A stretch of 64,000 nt of DNA from Peribacillus frigoritolerans (GTDB lineage Bacteria; Bacillota; Bacilli; Bacillales; DSM-1321): contig NZ_KV440950.1 in assembly GCF_001636405.1 (NCBI RefSeq), forward strand, positions 1,449,712-1,513,711, read 5' to 3'. The notes beneath the pieces are model-generated. The model was not told where the DNA came from and ran no database searches. It saw only the letters and a list, made by a program, of their open reading frames with translations. Each line of letters begins with the position of its first letter. Position 1 is the stretch's first letter. The translations under genes were made by a program, and so were the position numbers. Positions 25,041 to 32,802 of this stretch are shown piece after piece.

Positions 25041-25216
25041 ACTTGGCAGGCAGCCGGCGGAAAGGGAGCGGATTTCTGAAGGAGGGGATGTGTAAGGATT
25101 TCCACTCCAGGCACTCGCTTTCCGCGGGCGGTCCGCCCTCGACGCTTCGCGCCTGTGGGGTCTCCCTTGGCCACGCTTTCCCGCAGGAGTCTCGTACCTT
25201 CCGTTCCAATCAACTG
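25041..25216 (+). repeat. Partial B unit fused to family A copy A4
   Basis: Bases 25041-25080 are the right end of family B (GGCGGAAAGGGAGCGGATTT). At once after them a full A core starts (GCACTCGCTTTCCGCGGGCG to CCGTTCCAATCAACTGG). The junction shows the two families have inserted into or recombined with one another. Confidence 0.75.
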
Positions 25217-25390
25217 GACTTCTTTTTTAGGAAATATTGTAGGAAAACTGGCACTTCTCTCCATTCGTCTACAGTCTGGCGGTTCCATCAATTTTTCGGT
25301 AAAAGGAGTATCGGATTGCTCACCCCGAACCAAGATTTTAAAAAGTAAACTTGATTTTTTATCTTTCATATTTTTTACTTGTTTATAAAC

Positions 25391-25968
25391 TTATATTTCA
25401 TTATTAGGTTCATATTTGTTGCTTCCAGGAAGTTTCTTCAACTTATTTCAGGCTTCAATTGCTTCTGCACGGCTTTTACCTTGATTTTTAGGATCAGCAA
25501 AGAAGTCACTAGTGAATTGATTGTAGTTAAATTGAGGTGCAATCTTTTTCTTGAATGTGGGGTCTTTTTTCGTTCTTCTTCCTCATACTAAGCATCTACA
25601 ACATTACGATACGTTTTCCCTGCGTTACTTTTAAAGTAGTTTTGAAGATATGTTAAAAAATGAAATTTAGGGATAGCAGTCTTGAAAAAGGCTCTCACAT
25701 CTTGACTACAACGATGGTTTGCCCTAATGACTGTATCAAGGCTTAAATGTACTTGAAGTTCAACCGTCCTATTGATTTTTGTTTTTCTAATAGGATTTTT
25801 TATCTCTCCTGTCCGAAGAAATGTTTCAATCCTATCGGAAATTTCTATCATTTTTTAACCAGTAGAACTTATCCAGTTTTCCCTGCAAAACGTTTGCAGT
25901 TCCTCTTTCAACCAATAGAAATCTTTGAAACTTTCAATGCTAATATCTTTTGATAGATTAGGTCTCAA
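25391..25968 (-). pseudogene. SAP/DUF6434 domain protein, decayed
   Basis: Read on the minus strand from TTG 25968 (behind AAGGAAGTG) the frame encodes LRPNLSKDISIESFKDFYWL and KEELQTFCREN, the SAP-like N-terminus, then TAA at 25855-25857 (expected Ser). It continues ISDRIETFLRTGEIKN and SQDVRAFFKTAIPKFHFLTY to TAG at 25588-25590 (expected Trp), then needs a one-base frame change near 25565 to read PTFKKKIAPQFNYNQF and SDFFADPKNQGKSRAEAIEA, where TGA at 25448-25450 replaces a third expected Trp. At least four lesions, so non-functional. The assignment to the SAP + DUF6434 family is from memory of its motifs. Confidence 0.75.
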
Positions 25969-26066
25969 ACAAAACACTTCCTTAAATTCTAATATATACC
26001 ATTGAGGAACGAATGTTCTTGCTATTCAAAACAACAATTTACGAAAACAGCCTCTAGAAAAAAACA

Positions 26067-26275
26067 AAGTCGGCTCATCTTGAAACATGTTGAAGACTAG
26101 ATTATTCTTCATGTTTTTATACTGTAACCCTTAAAGGATGGAAGAAATATGCGACACTCCTGCCGAGTAACTGGCTAGCCGAGACCCCGGAGACGCTTGC
26201 GTCGAGGAGGCTTGGCAGACAGTCGGCGGAAAGGGAGCGGATTTCTGAAATCGACTGAAATGAGATTAAAGAAAA
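26067..26275 (+). repeat. Family B repeat, copy B3
   Basis: Full unit with leader TTGAAGACTAGATTATTC, GGATGGAAGAAATATGCGAC and AGTCGGCGGAAAGGGAGCGG; first of three tandem copies with a period near 211 bases. Confidence 0.8.
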
Positions 26276-26488
26276 ACAGTAGGCTGTACACACCTGAACC
26301 AAGTTTAAGACGAGGTGATCCTTGAGGTTTTTTACAGTAACCCTTAATGGATGGAAGAAATATGCGACGCTCCTGCCGAGTAACTGCCTAGCAGAGACCC
26401 CGGAGACGCTGGCGTCGAGGAGGCTTGTCAGACAGTCGGCGGAAAGGGAGCGGCTTTCTGAAATCGACTGAAATGAGATTAAAGAAAA
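26276..26488 (+). repeat. Family B repeat, copy B4
   Basis: Second tandem copy. It shares with B5 the variants CCTAGCAGAGACCCCGGAG, GACGCTGGCGTCGAGG and GGCTTGTCAGACAG, showing that B4 and B5 arose from one another recently. Confidence 0.8.
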
Positions 26489-26705
26489 TCAGTAGGCTGT
26501 ACACACCTGAACCATGTTTAAGACGAGGTGATCCTTGAGGTTTTTTACAGTAACCCTTAATGGCTGGAAGAAATATGCGACGCTCCTGCCGAGTAACTGC
26601 CTAGCAGAGACCCCGGAGACGCTGGCGTCGAGGAGGCTTGTCAGACAGTCGGCGGAAAGGGAGCGGATTTCTGAAATCAGCTGTAACGTTTATTAAGAAA
26701 AAACT
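26489..26705 (+). repeat. Family B repeat, copy B5
   Basis: Third tandem copy, almost identical to B4 including the leader ACACACCTGAACCATG; the 3' end is AGCTGTAACGTTTATTAAG as in B1. Confidence 0.8.
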
Positions 26706-26739
26706 GTAGGCAACTCTGAACTGCCCCGTAAATGTTAGA

Positions 26740-26778
26740 CACCAAACTAACATTTACAGGGTGTTTTTGTTTTTTATG
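26740..26778. terminator. Hairpin between B5 and B6
   Basis: CCCTGTAAATGTTAG-type inverted pair: CTGCCCCGTAAATGTTAG opposite CTAACATTTACAGGGTG, then TTTTTGTTTTTTATGG. It starts at about 26722. No gene precedes it, so it belongs to the repeat tract. Confidence 0.5.
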
Positions 26779-26787
26779 GTTAATTTT

Positions 26788-26880
26788 TCTGCCGAAAAAC
26801 TGGTTAGCCGAGGCCCCGCAGCCGTTTACCGTCGAGGAGGCTTGGCAGGCAGTCGGCGGAAAAAGAGCGGATAAATAACA
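26788..26880 (+). repeat. Family B repeat, shortened copy B6
   Basis: Only the core remains: TCTGCCGAAAAACTGGTTAG, GAGGCCCCGCAGCCG, CGAGGAGGCTTGGCAGGCAG and GTCGGCGGAAAAAGAGCGGA. Leader and right end are missing. Confidence 0.75.
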
Positions 26881-26988
26881 TATCACTTCTATTTCCTATT
26901 AAATGAGAACAAACTTTACCAACTCTGCTACTTTTCCGTTAAAAAGGCTTATATAAACTTTGATGGGAACTTAAAAGGAGGGATGATA

Positions 26989-27885
26989 GTGAAAGTAGCA
27001 TTACGGACATTATTGGAGCGATCAGTGAAAAAGATGGGCAAAGGGATGAATCCTGTTGTGAAGGCATCAGCCTTGGAAATGGTGGAACGTGCTTATAATG
27101 AAGGAATCACTGTACAGATAAGTGCAGGTTACCGCTCTTTGGAAGAACAAGCCAACCTTTTTGGTCAAGGACGAGTTTACAGCTACAAAGGAAAAAACTA
27201 TAGCAATCTAGCTAAACCGATTGTGACGAACGCTAAGCCAGGCCAATCCTATCATAATTATGGACTTGCTATTGATTTCTTCATTGTGAGTGATGATGGC
27301 AAGAAAGCGATATGGACAGTGAACTCAAAATGGCAGCGTGTGGCTGCCATAGGTAAAGAATTAGGATTTATCTGGGGAGGGGATTGGACTTCATTCAAGG
27401 ATTATCCTCATTTGGAGATGACGGGCGGGTTATCTCATACACAGTTACAAGCAGGAAAAAAACCTCATATTACTTCTCCAAAGACCAGCAAAGGAGATGG
27501 GCATATAATTTCCATACAAAAAACGATAAATGGCCGATATAAAACGTCTATTGCCGTAGATGGCGTTTATGGTCCCAAAACCCGATCGGCCCTTATAATA
27601 GGTTTACAAACGGAATTGAATAAGCAATTCAATAAAAAGCTTGTTGTCGATGGAAAATGGGGGCCGAAAACGAAGAATGCTACCGTCACAATTAAAAAAG
27701 GAGCTAGCTGCAATATCACATGGATCCTGCAAGCAGCGTTATATATGGAAGGGTTTAACCCCGGTCCCCTTGATGCAATATTCGGGGAAAATACCGAGGC
27801 GGCATTATACAAATACCAGAAAGCAAGCAAGATTTCCGCTGATAAGCTTGCAGGCAAAGTAACATGGAATGAATTGTTTGCTTGA
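26989..27885 (+). CDS. M15 peptidoglycan endopeptidase with binding domain
   Basis: 298 residues from GTG 26989, seven bases after AAAAGGAGG; an ATG at 26983 is too close. The M15 catalytic domain (about 1-150) shows ISAGYRSLEEQANLFGQG, zinc ligands H89 and D96 in SYHNYGLAIDF and H141 in YPHLEM. Residues about 165-298 contain peptidoglycan-binding repeats (AVDGVYGPKTRSAL, VVDGKWGPKTKNA, DAIFGENTEAALYKYQK). This is the plan of CwlK-like and phage L-Ala-D-Glu endopeptidases. No signal peptide is seen, more like a phage endolysin, but no holin or other phage gene is near. Confidence 0.85.
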   Translation: MKVALRTLLERSVKKMGKGMNPVVKASALEMVERAYNEGITVQISAGYRSLEEQANLFGQGRVYSYKGKNYSNLAKPIVTNAKPGQSYHNYGLAIDFFIVSDDGKKAIWTVNSKWQRVAAIGKELGFIWGGDWTSFKDYPHLEMTGGLSHTQLQAGKKPHITSPKTSKGDGHIISIQKTINGRYKTSIAVDGVYGPKTRSALIIGLQTELNKQFNKKLVVDGKWGPKTKNATVTIKKGASCNITWILQAALYMEGFNPGPLDAIFGENTEAALYKYQKASKISADKLAGKVTWNELFA

Positions 27886-27970
27886 TGGAAAATCCATGCC
27901 GTTAGCAGAAAGTAAAGCTGTGCAAGAGCGCATCAATCAACTACCTTTTCCTCATTACTTATATTTCCAC

Positions 27971-28819
27971 TTAAATAGTAATGATGGATTGCAAAGTTCT
28001 TAATATTCCTTTGGAGTACGTACCTGTCGCTATTTTAGTATGAGCTTCCTTTGCTTCTTGAGTTGCATTCCCAACAAGGTAACCATGTTTAACACTTTTT
28101 AACATGAGCAGATCATTGCCGCTATCGCCGAAAGCGAAGGCATGCTCCCGACTCAGCCCGAATTTGTCTAGCATAAAACGGACAATCTCATTTTTTCCAG
28201 TGCCTAATGGAATGAAGTCTATATCATAACTATCTTCAGGATCGCCGGCAAGGGGATTGCAACGATTGATATTTACCCCTATCCCATACTCTTTGGCCAC
28301 CCTCTGGATGGTAGCTAAATTCTTCTTGTCGACGGATTCCTGTTGTATTTGATAATAATAATTTCTTTTATAACGTGAACTTCCCATTTGAGTCTGAGGA
28401 ATCAATGGTATATTGCCGTTAAGTAGAACATTATAAATTTCATCGACTTTCCCCTTATTAAATTCTTCGATATTAATCTGCGAATGCCAATCTGGATCAC
28501 TTTCCAAAAAGTTATTCTCCGAGAAATAGGTGATTTCGGTTCCTAAGTCACTGGCAATAAAATGCGGGAAAAACCTGAATCCACCTTGTTCCATTTTATG
28601 TAATATTGATTCGATACTACTCCCAGTGACCCAGCCAAAGACAAGTTCTCCATCCATGCTTTTTGCTTCTAAGTAATTTTCAAGTTCATATACATCTTCC
28701 TGTCTCTCGTAACTCATGGAATGAGGATAATAGGTCTCATCGAAATCACAGAATACAATGTATTTTGGGTTCTCGACATTTAGCAATAACTGAAAACCGC
28801 CCTTTTTATTCAAAAACAT
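27971..28819 (-). CDS. ntdB: Kanosamine-6-phosphate phosphatase-like HAD hydrolase
   Basis: 282 residues, ATG 28819 behind GGAGGGATTGTT. HAD motif I is IVFCDFDETYYPH (D25, D27), motif II WVTGSS, then KRNYYYQ, and GTGKNEI with FGDSGNDLLM near the C-terminus. Residue runs such as FPHFIASDLGTEITYFSE and NINRCNPLAGDPEDSYD are those I remember from Bacillus subtilis NtdB, which dephosphorylates kanosamine-6-phosphate. It is divergent from an NtdR-like regulator as in ntdABC, but no ntdA aminotransferase or ntdC dehydrogenase follows; the next gene is an unrelated endopeptidase. Confidence 0.85.
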   Translation of the reverse strand: MFLNKKGGFQLLLNVENPKYIVFCDFDETYYPHSMSYERQEDVYELENYLEAKSMDGELVFGWVTGSSIESILHKMEQGGFRFFPHFIASDLGTEITYFSENNFLESDPDWHSQINIEEFNKGKVDEIYNVLLNGNIPLIPQTQMGSSRYKRNYYYQIQQESVDKKNLATIQRVAKEYGIGVNINRCNPLAGDPEDSYDIDFIPLGTGKNEIVRFMLDKFGLSREHAFAFGDSGNDLLMLKSVKHGYLVGNATQEAKEAHTKIATGTYSKGILRTLQSIITI

Positions 28820-28957
28820 AACAATCCCTCCATTCGCTAAAAATATAACTTTTTAAAAATACAACTCAGATAAATTTTGTTAATATATTAGGAACGGTTT
28901 AATCATAACTTCTGAAATCGATAACATGTCAACCACATATTGCAAGGATGGGATTAA

Positions 28958-29947
28958 ATGACGAGAATTAGCGAGATAGCCAAGATATGTAATGTCTCTA
29001 AAACAACGGTATCCAGAGTCTTAAATAATCATCCATATGTCTCGAAAGAAAAGAGGGAACAAATCTTAAAGGTCATGGAAGAGCTTGATTATGCACCAAG
29101 TTCACTAGCCCGGAATTTTAGGACAAATAAAACCCAAACCATTGCAATATCAGTCCCAAGTTTCGATCATCCATTCTTTGCCCAATTGGTTAAAGGAGTA
29201 TCTCTAGCAGCCTTGGAAAATGATTATAAAGTTCTCATTTTTCAAACCTTTTATGATGCGAAAAATGAATTGGATGTTATGGGGAAATTAAAGAATAGAG
29301 AAGTAGATGGGGTTATTTTAGGAGCATTAGAAAATGAATGGAATGCAATCAAGCCTTATTTGAAATACGGCCCGATTTTACTGTGTAATGAATACCATCA
29401 TTCCGCTTCTATACCGATTATTGGATATGACGAATTCGAAGCGACTTACAAAGCGGTTAATCATTTAATAGAAAAAGGCCATAGGAAAATAGGTTTTTGT
29501 TACGATACTTCTTATAGTCAGGCTCAGGGTCAAAGAAAAGAAGGATTTATAAAAGCGTTAGCGGATAATAATTTACTGCATAATGACGATTGGATATTTG
29601 GACATGGATTTAGTATTGAAGATGGATTCCGTATTTGTGATGAAATAGTAAAATTAAAAGAAAAACCTACTGCCTTATTTACTGGAAATGACCAGGTAGC
29701 AGCAGGAATTATTAAAAAGGCAACTGCGTTGGGCTACAAAATACCGGAATGCCTAGCCATAGTTGGTTATGATAATCAATCTATTTGCCAAGTCACAACC
29801 CCCACCATAACCACAATCGATATACCGATTATGGAACTGGGACAACGCACTGTAATAGAATTGATAAAATATTTAAATGAAGATTTGAAATTAAAGCGCG
29901 ACATTATTAAATTGCCTACGGAACTTAAAATCAGAGAATCAACCTGA
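28958..29947 (+). CDS. ntdR: LacI-family regulator, NtdR-like
   Basis: 329 residues, ATG 28958 behind CAAGGATGGGA. N-terminal LacI helix-turn-helix (ISEIAKICNVSKTTVSRVLNNHPYVS) followed by a hinge and a periplasmic-binding-protein-like effector domain (IGYDEFEATYKAVNHLIEKG, FTGNDQVAAGII, AIVGYDNQSICQVTTPTITT). Divergent placement from ntdB reproduces the Bacillus subtilis ntdR-ntdABC arrangement, where NtdR activates the operon in response to neotrehalosadiamine. The 138-base space between them should hold its operator, but I cannot define a clear palindrome. Confidence 0.82.
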   Translation: MTRISEIAKICNVSKTTVSRVLNNHPYVSKEKREQILKVMEELDYAPSSLARNFRTNKTQTIAISVPSFDHPFFAQLVKGVSLAALENDYKVLIFQTFYDAKNELDVMGKLKNREVDGVILGALENEWNAIKPYLKYGPILLCNEYHHSASIPIIGYDEFEATYKAVNHLIEKGHRKIGFCYDTSYSQAQGQRKEGFIKALADNNLLHNDDWIFGHGFSIEDGFRICDEIVKLKEKPTALFTGNDQVAAGIIKKATALGYKIPECLAIVGYDNQSICQVTTPTITTIDIPIMELGQRTVIELIKYLNEDLKLKRDIIKLPTELKIREST

Positions 29948-30022
29948 CCTTCATAAAGATATAAAGGCTTCTTATTCAGTTCATTATCCTTTCAGACAAA
30001 TACTCAAGAAATTCTAAGGGAG

Positions 30023-30127
30023 GGAATAATTCGTCCTACCCCGGGAATAATCTGACCAACCCCCAGAATAATTCGACTTTCCCGGGAAATAATTCACCTA
30101 AACTCAACATAATTCGACTTACCACGG
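30023..30127 (+). repeat. Array of five 21-bp degenerate units
   Basis: Five consecutive 21-bp units share the word AATAATTCG: GGAATAATTCGTCCTACCCC, GGAATAATCTGACCAACCCC, AGAATAATTCGACTTTCCCG, GAAATAATTCACCTAAACTC and ACATAATTCGACTTACCACG (first 20 bases of each). It lies between ntdR and the convergent GNAT gene; no gene is encoded. Confidence 0.75.
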
Positions 30128-30169
30128 TATGATCCTTCCTATACACAAATCCGCTATACATTAAAGTAT

Positions 30170-30679
30170 TCATTCAAGTTCCAGACACCAATCATTGCAT
30201 TTCATAAAGCTCCCTGGCGGGTATTCGAATTCACATTCGGAGATGAGATTGAAGCCGAGCTTGCGGCAAATTGCGTTAGATGCAGGATTAGTGATCGAAG
30301 GGAATGCGTGAATGTATTTGTAATTTCGTTCGGCTTTGATTTTCTCCATCAGTGCCTTCACGGCATGAGATGCGATTCCTTTTCCTTGAAAGGGAGGGAG
30401 GACGCTCCAACCGATTTCGTACACAAATTCATCGTTCCACACTTTTTGCCAGTAGCCAACGGAACCGGCTGCCTTTGCCTCTGGAAACGGGGTGATGCTA
30501 AACATGCATCCCTTATCACCAATCTGTAGATACCGCTGATGACGCTTCAGGATTTGTTCATTACTTTCTGGTCCGCCAAGATGTTCCATCATTTCTGGGG
30601 CATTTAGTTGAAATAGTAATTGAAGGTCATTATCTTCCCACGGTTTAATTTCCAATCTAGTTTCCGAAATCCGACTCAC
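30170..30679 (-). CDS. GNAT family N-acetyltransferase
   Basis: 169 residues with a GTG at 30679; AGGGG overlaps the start, so a slightly later start is possible. GNAT core: EIGWSVLPPFQGKGIASHAVKAL (motif A with the Q-G-K-G-I-A loop, about residues 88-110), then FPSITNPASNAICRKLGFNLI (motif B). It resembles RimJ/RimL-type acetyltransferases with MxFSI and W-Q-K-V-W-N-D-E. Acceptor unknown. It is convergent with ntdR and separated from it by a short repeat array. Confidence 0.82.
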   Translation of the reverse strand: MSRISETRLEIKPWEDNDLQLLFQLNAPEMMEHLGGPESNEQILKRHQRYLQIGDKGCMFSITPFPEAKAAGSVGYWQKVWNDEFVYEIGWSVLPPFQGKGIASHAVKALMEKIKAERNYKYIHAFPSITNPASNAICRKLGFNLISECEFEYPPGSFMKCNDWCLELE

Positions 30680-30865
30680 CCCTAAATTTTATATTTTCTC
30701 TTATAATTTTCTTGGCTTAATGCGAGATTCCTTTATTTGACCTTATTATTCTATTGCCTTTGTGCTGAATTTTGATTTAAATAAGAATAAAGAGATGAAT
30801 GTTTCCCATTAAATGCTATAATTTACAGGTGATTCTATCAAATGGCAGAGAACGGAGATGAAGAA

Positions 30866-32323
30866 ATGAAATCTTCAGTAAATCAGTTTTCCACTCAATT
30901 TGAATGGATATTGAATGTGATCAATGTGGGTGTCCATATTGTGAATAAAGATGGGGATACGGTCTTTTACAATGAAATGATGGCGCATATCGACGGGCTG
31001 GATCGGGAGCAGGTGCTGGGGGAGAATATTTTTCAGCTTTATCCTTCATTGACAGATGAATCCAGTACGCTGCATGTGGCCTTGGAAAAAGGCAATGAAA
31101 CGATTGAGTCCATTCAAACATATGTCAATTTAAAGGAGAAAAAAATAACCTCGATCAATAGTACGTATCCTTTGTATGAGGATGGTGAAATTATTGGGGC
31201 AGTGGAAATCGCAAAGGATATTACGAAGGTCATGAATATGTATGACCAAATTGTCGATTTGCGTTCCCAGCTGGCCGAGACGCATAGGAAAAATAAGTTT
31301 TCTGAAGGGACGGCGACCTATCATTTTAGTGATTTGATCGGCAATAGTCCTGCTTTTAAGCAAGCGATTTCCTTGGCGAAAAAAGCGGCCCGTACACATT
31401 CCCCAGTCATGATTTATGGACCAACAGGGACAGGGAAGGAACTGGTCGCGCAAAGTATACATAATGTAAGTGCTCAGCGAAATCAGCCTTTCATCGCGCA
31501 AAACTGTGCGGCCGTTCCAAAGGAATTGATGGAGGGGCTGCTGTTCGGCACGACGAAAGGGGCTTTTACCGGAGCGATGGATCGCATGGGCATTTTTGAG
31601 CAGGCAAATGGCGGTACTCTTTTCCTTGATGAGCTGAATAGCCTCGACCTCGGTCTGCAGGCAAAATTGCTGCGGGTGCTTCAGGAAGGTGAAGTGCGCC
31701 GTGTTGGAGGTTCGAAAGAGCAAAAGATTAATGTGAAGATCATTGCTGCGATGAACATTTCTCCGGAAGAGGCGTTGGAGCGGGGAATCATTCGTTCGGA
31801 TTTGTTTTTTCGCCTCAATGTCGTAACGATCCAGATGCCTTCTCTTTCCGAGCGTAAAACGGATATTCCGGAAATCGTCAATCACTTCATTCAAAAATTC
31901 AACAAATCATTTTTTACGGAAGTGCGCGGGATCAGTCAAAAGGCGATGCAGCGGCTTCTTCAATATCCATGGCCCGGGAACATTCGTGAATTGGGGCATG
32001 CCATCGAGTTAACCTTTAACGTCATGGACGCTGGGGAAGATATGATTGATGAACATCATCTTCCTGCTTATCTTTTCCCGTCAGGAAATTATGCTGCAGC
32101 AAATGCGCAGAGCCAGCCTTCCCCATTGAAAAGCAGGATTGATTTACCTGTCGTTCTTGAAGAAATGGAAAGGGAAATGATCATCAATATGTTCGAGAAA
32201 TATAACGGGAATATCAGCAAAACGGCAGAAGCCCTCAATATTAAAAGGCAGGGACTGCAATATAAGTTAAACAAGTACGGCATTGAAAAAGTGTATACGG
32301 CAGGGTCGAAGGAAACCAAGTGA
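30866..32323 (+). CDS. Sigma-54-dependent activator of the lysine operon (KamR-like)
   Basis: 485 residues. The start at ATG 30866 has GGAGATG upstream; ATG 30842 lacks one. An N-terminal PAS domain (about 10-120, VGVHIVNKDGDTVFYNEMM), AAA+ domain with Walker A GPTGTGKE (about 184), canonical GAFTGA (about 231), Walker B GGTLFLDE, and a C-terminal Fis-type HTH (ISKTAEALNIKRQGLQYKL). RocR/BkdR-type architecture. It lies upstream of kamA, which has a sigma-54 promoter; in Bacillus thuringiensis I recall the kam locus being controlled by sigma-54 and an activator called KamR. The ligand may be lysine or a degradation product (inference). Confidence 0.88.
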   Translation: MKSSVNQFSTQFEWILNVINVGVHIVNKDGDTVFYNEMMAHIDGLDREQVLGENIFQLYPSLTDESSTLHVALEKGNETIESIQTYVNLKEKKITSINSTYPLYEDGEIIGAVEIAKDITKVMNMYDQIVDLRSQLAETHRKNKFSEGTATYHFSDLIGNSPAFKQAISLAKKAARTHSPVMIYGPTGTGKELVAQSIHNVSAQRNQPFIAQNCAAVPKELMEGLLFGTTKGAFTGAMDRMGIFEQANGGTLFLDELNSLDLGLQAKLLRVLQEGEVRRVGGSKEQKINVKIIAAMNISPEEALERGIIRSDLFFRLNVVTIQMPSLSERKTDIPEIVNHFIQKFNKSFFTEVRGISQKAMQRLLQYPWPGNIRELGHAIELTFNVMDAGEDMIDEHHLPAYLFPSGNYAAANAQSQPSPLKSRIDLPVVLEEMEREMIINMFEKYNGNISKTAEALNIKRQGLQYKLNKYGIEKVYTAGSKETK

Positions 32324-32387
32324 ATTCAGTTTTTTGGAAACGCTGTCACTTTCTTGATCATGATGTAATGTAAAGAGACCTTCAGAA

Positions 32388-32430
32388 TGTAGACAAGCTC
32401 GATGAAAATCGAATTTGTCTACATTTTTTT
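32388..32430 (+). terminator. Terminator of the activator gene, at the edge of repeat A5
   Basis: TGTAGACAAGCTCGAT / ATCGAATTTGTCTACA hairpin with GAAA loop and seven T. Its 5' arm is also the outer end of the family A repeat, so gene terminator and repeat end coincide. Confidence 0.85.
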
Positions 32431-32610
32431 GCTTGTACAAATTTGGGCGTTGATTGAAACGTGGGGCACTCGCTTTCCGCGGGCGGTCCGCCCCCGGCTG
32501 GGCTCTCCCTTGGACTCGATATTCCCGCAGGATTCCTGTACACCCGCTCCAATCAACTATGTTTAAAAATTTGGATAGAACTCCTTTTGTCTACAAACTG
32601 GAGGGCTCTT
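32388..32610 (+). repeat. Family A repeat, copy A5
   Basis: Left end TGTAGACAAG and CGTTGATTGAAACGTGGGGC, core CTCGCTTTCCGCGGGCGGTC, shortened middle CCCCCGGCTGGGCTCTCCC, right end GCTCCAATCAAC and CTTTTGTCTACAAACTGG. Outer and inner ends are both inverted repeats. Confidence 0.8.
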
Positions 32611-32665
32611 GTGTAAAGAGAGCCTTCTTTTTTATTGCTTGGCGCAAAGAATCTGGCTGCAAAAA

Positions 32666-32677
32666 ATTATGCATAAT
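32666..32677. promoter_or_regulatory. Perfect palindrome, candidate activator site
   Basis: ATTATGCATAAT, 12 bases, lies about 70 bases upstream of the -24 element of the kamA promoter, a place where sigma-54 activators commonly bind. Binding is inferred from position only. Confidence 0.35.
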
Positions 32678-32743
32678 GAAAAATATCTTGCGATTTTAAG
32701 CTCGTTTTACCCCCATTTGCTTATGATTTCCTTGTTATCAATG

Positions 32744-32761
32744 TTGGCATCATTCTTGCGA
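32744..32761 (+). promoter_or_regulatory. Sigma-54 promoter of the lysine operon
   Basis: TTGGCATCATTCTTGCGA: GG at 32746-32747, GC at 32758-32759, 10 bases between, 42 bases before the kamA start. Confidence 0.85.
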
Positions 32762-32802
32762 GAGTATATAGATAAGTTCTTATAATAAAGGGGGCATTAT
32801 TA

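Noticed and set aside
25041..26880. Repeat cluster as an insertion sequence
   Set aside because: No transposase frame or long paired IS ends; only the short structured units and a pseudogene of another family.
26989..27885. M15 endopeptidase as a sign of a prophage
   Set aside because: No holin, tail, integrase or terminase gene within reach; chromosomal CwlK-like enzymes look the same.
31130..31894. 254-codon frame antisense to the lysine-operon activator
   Set aside because: The sense strand encodes a full PAS-AAA+-Fis protein; the antisense product lacks domains and a ribosome site.
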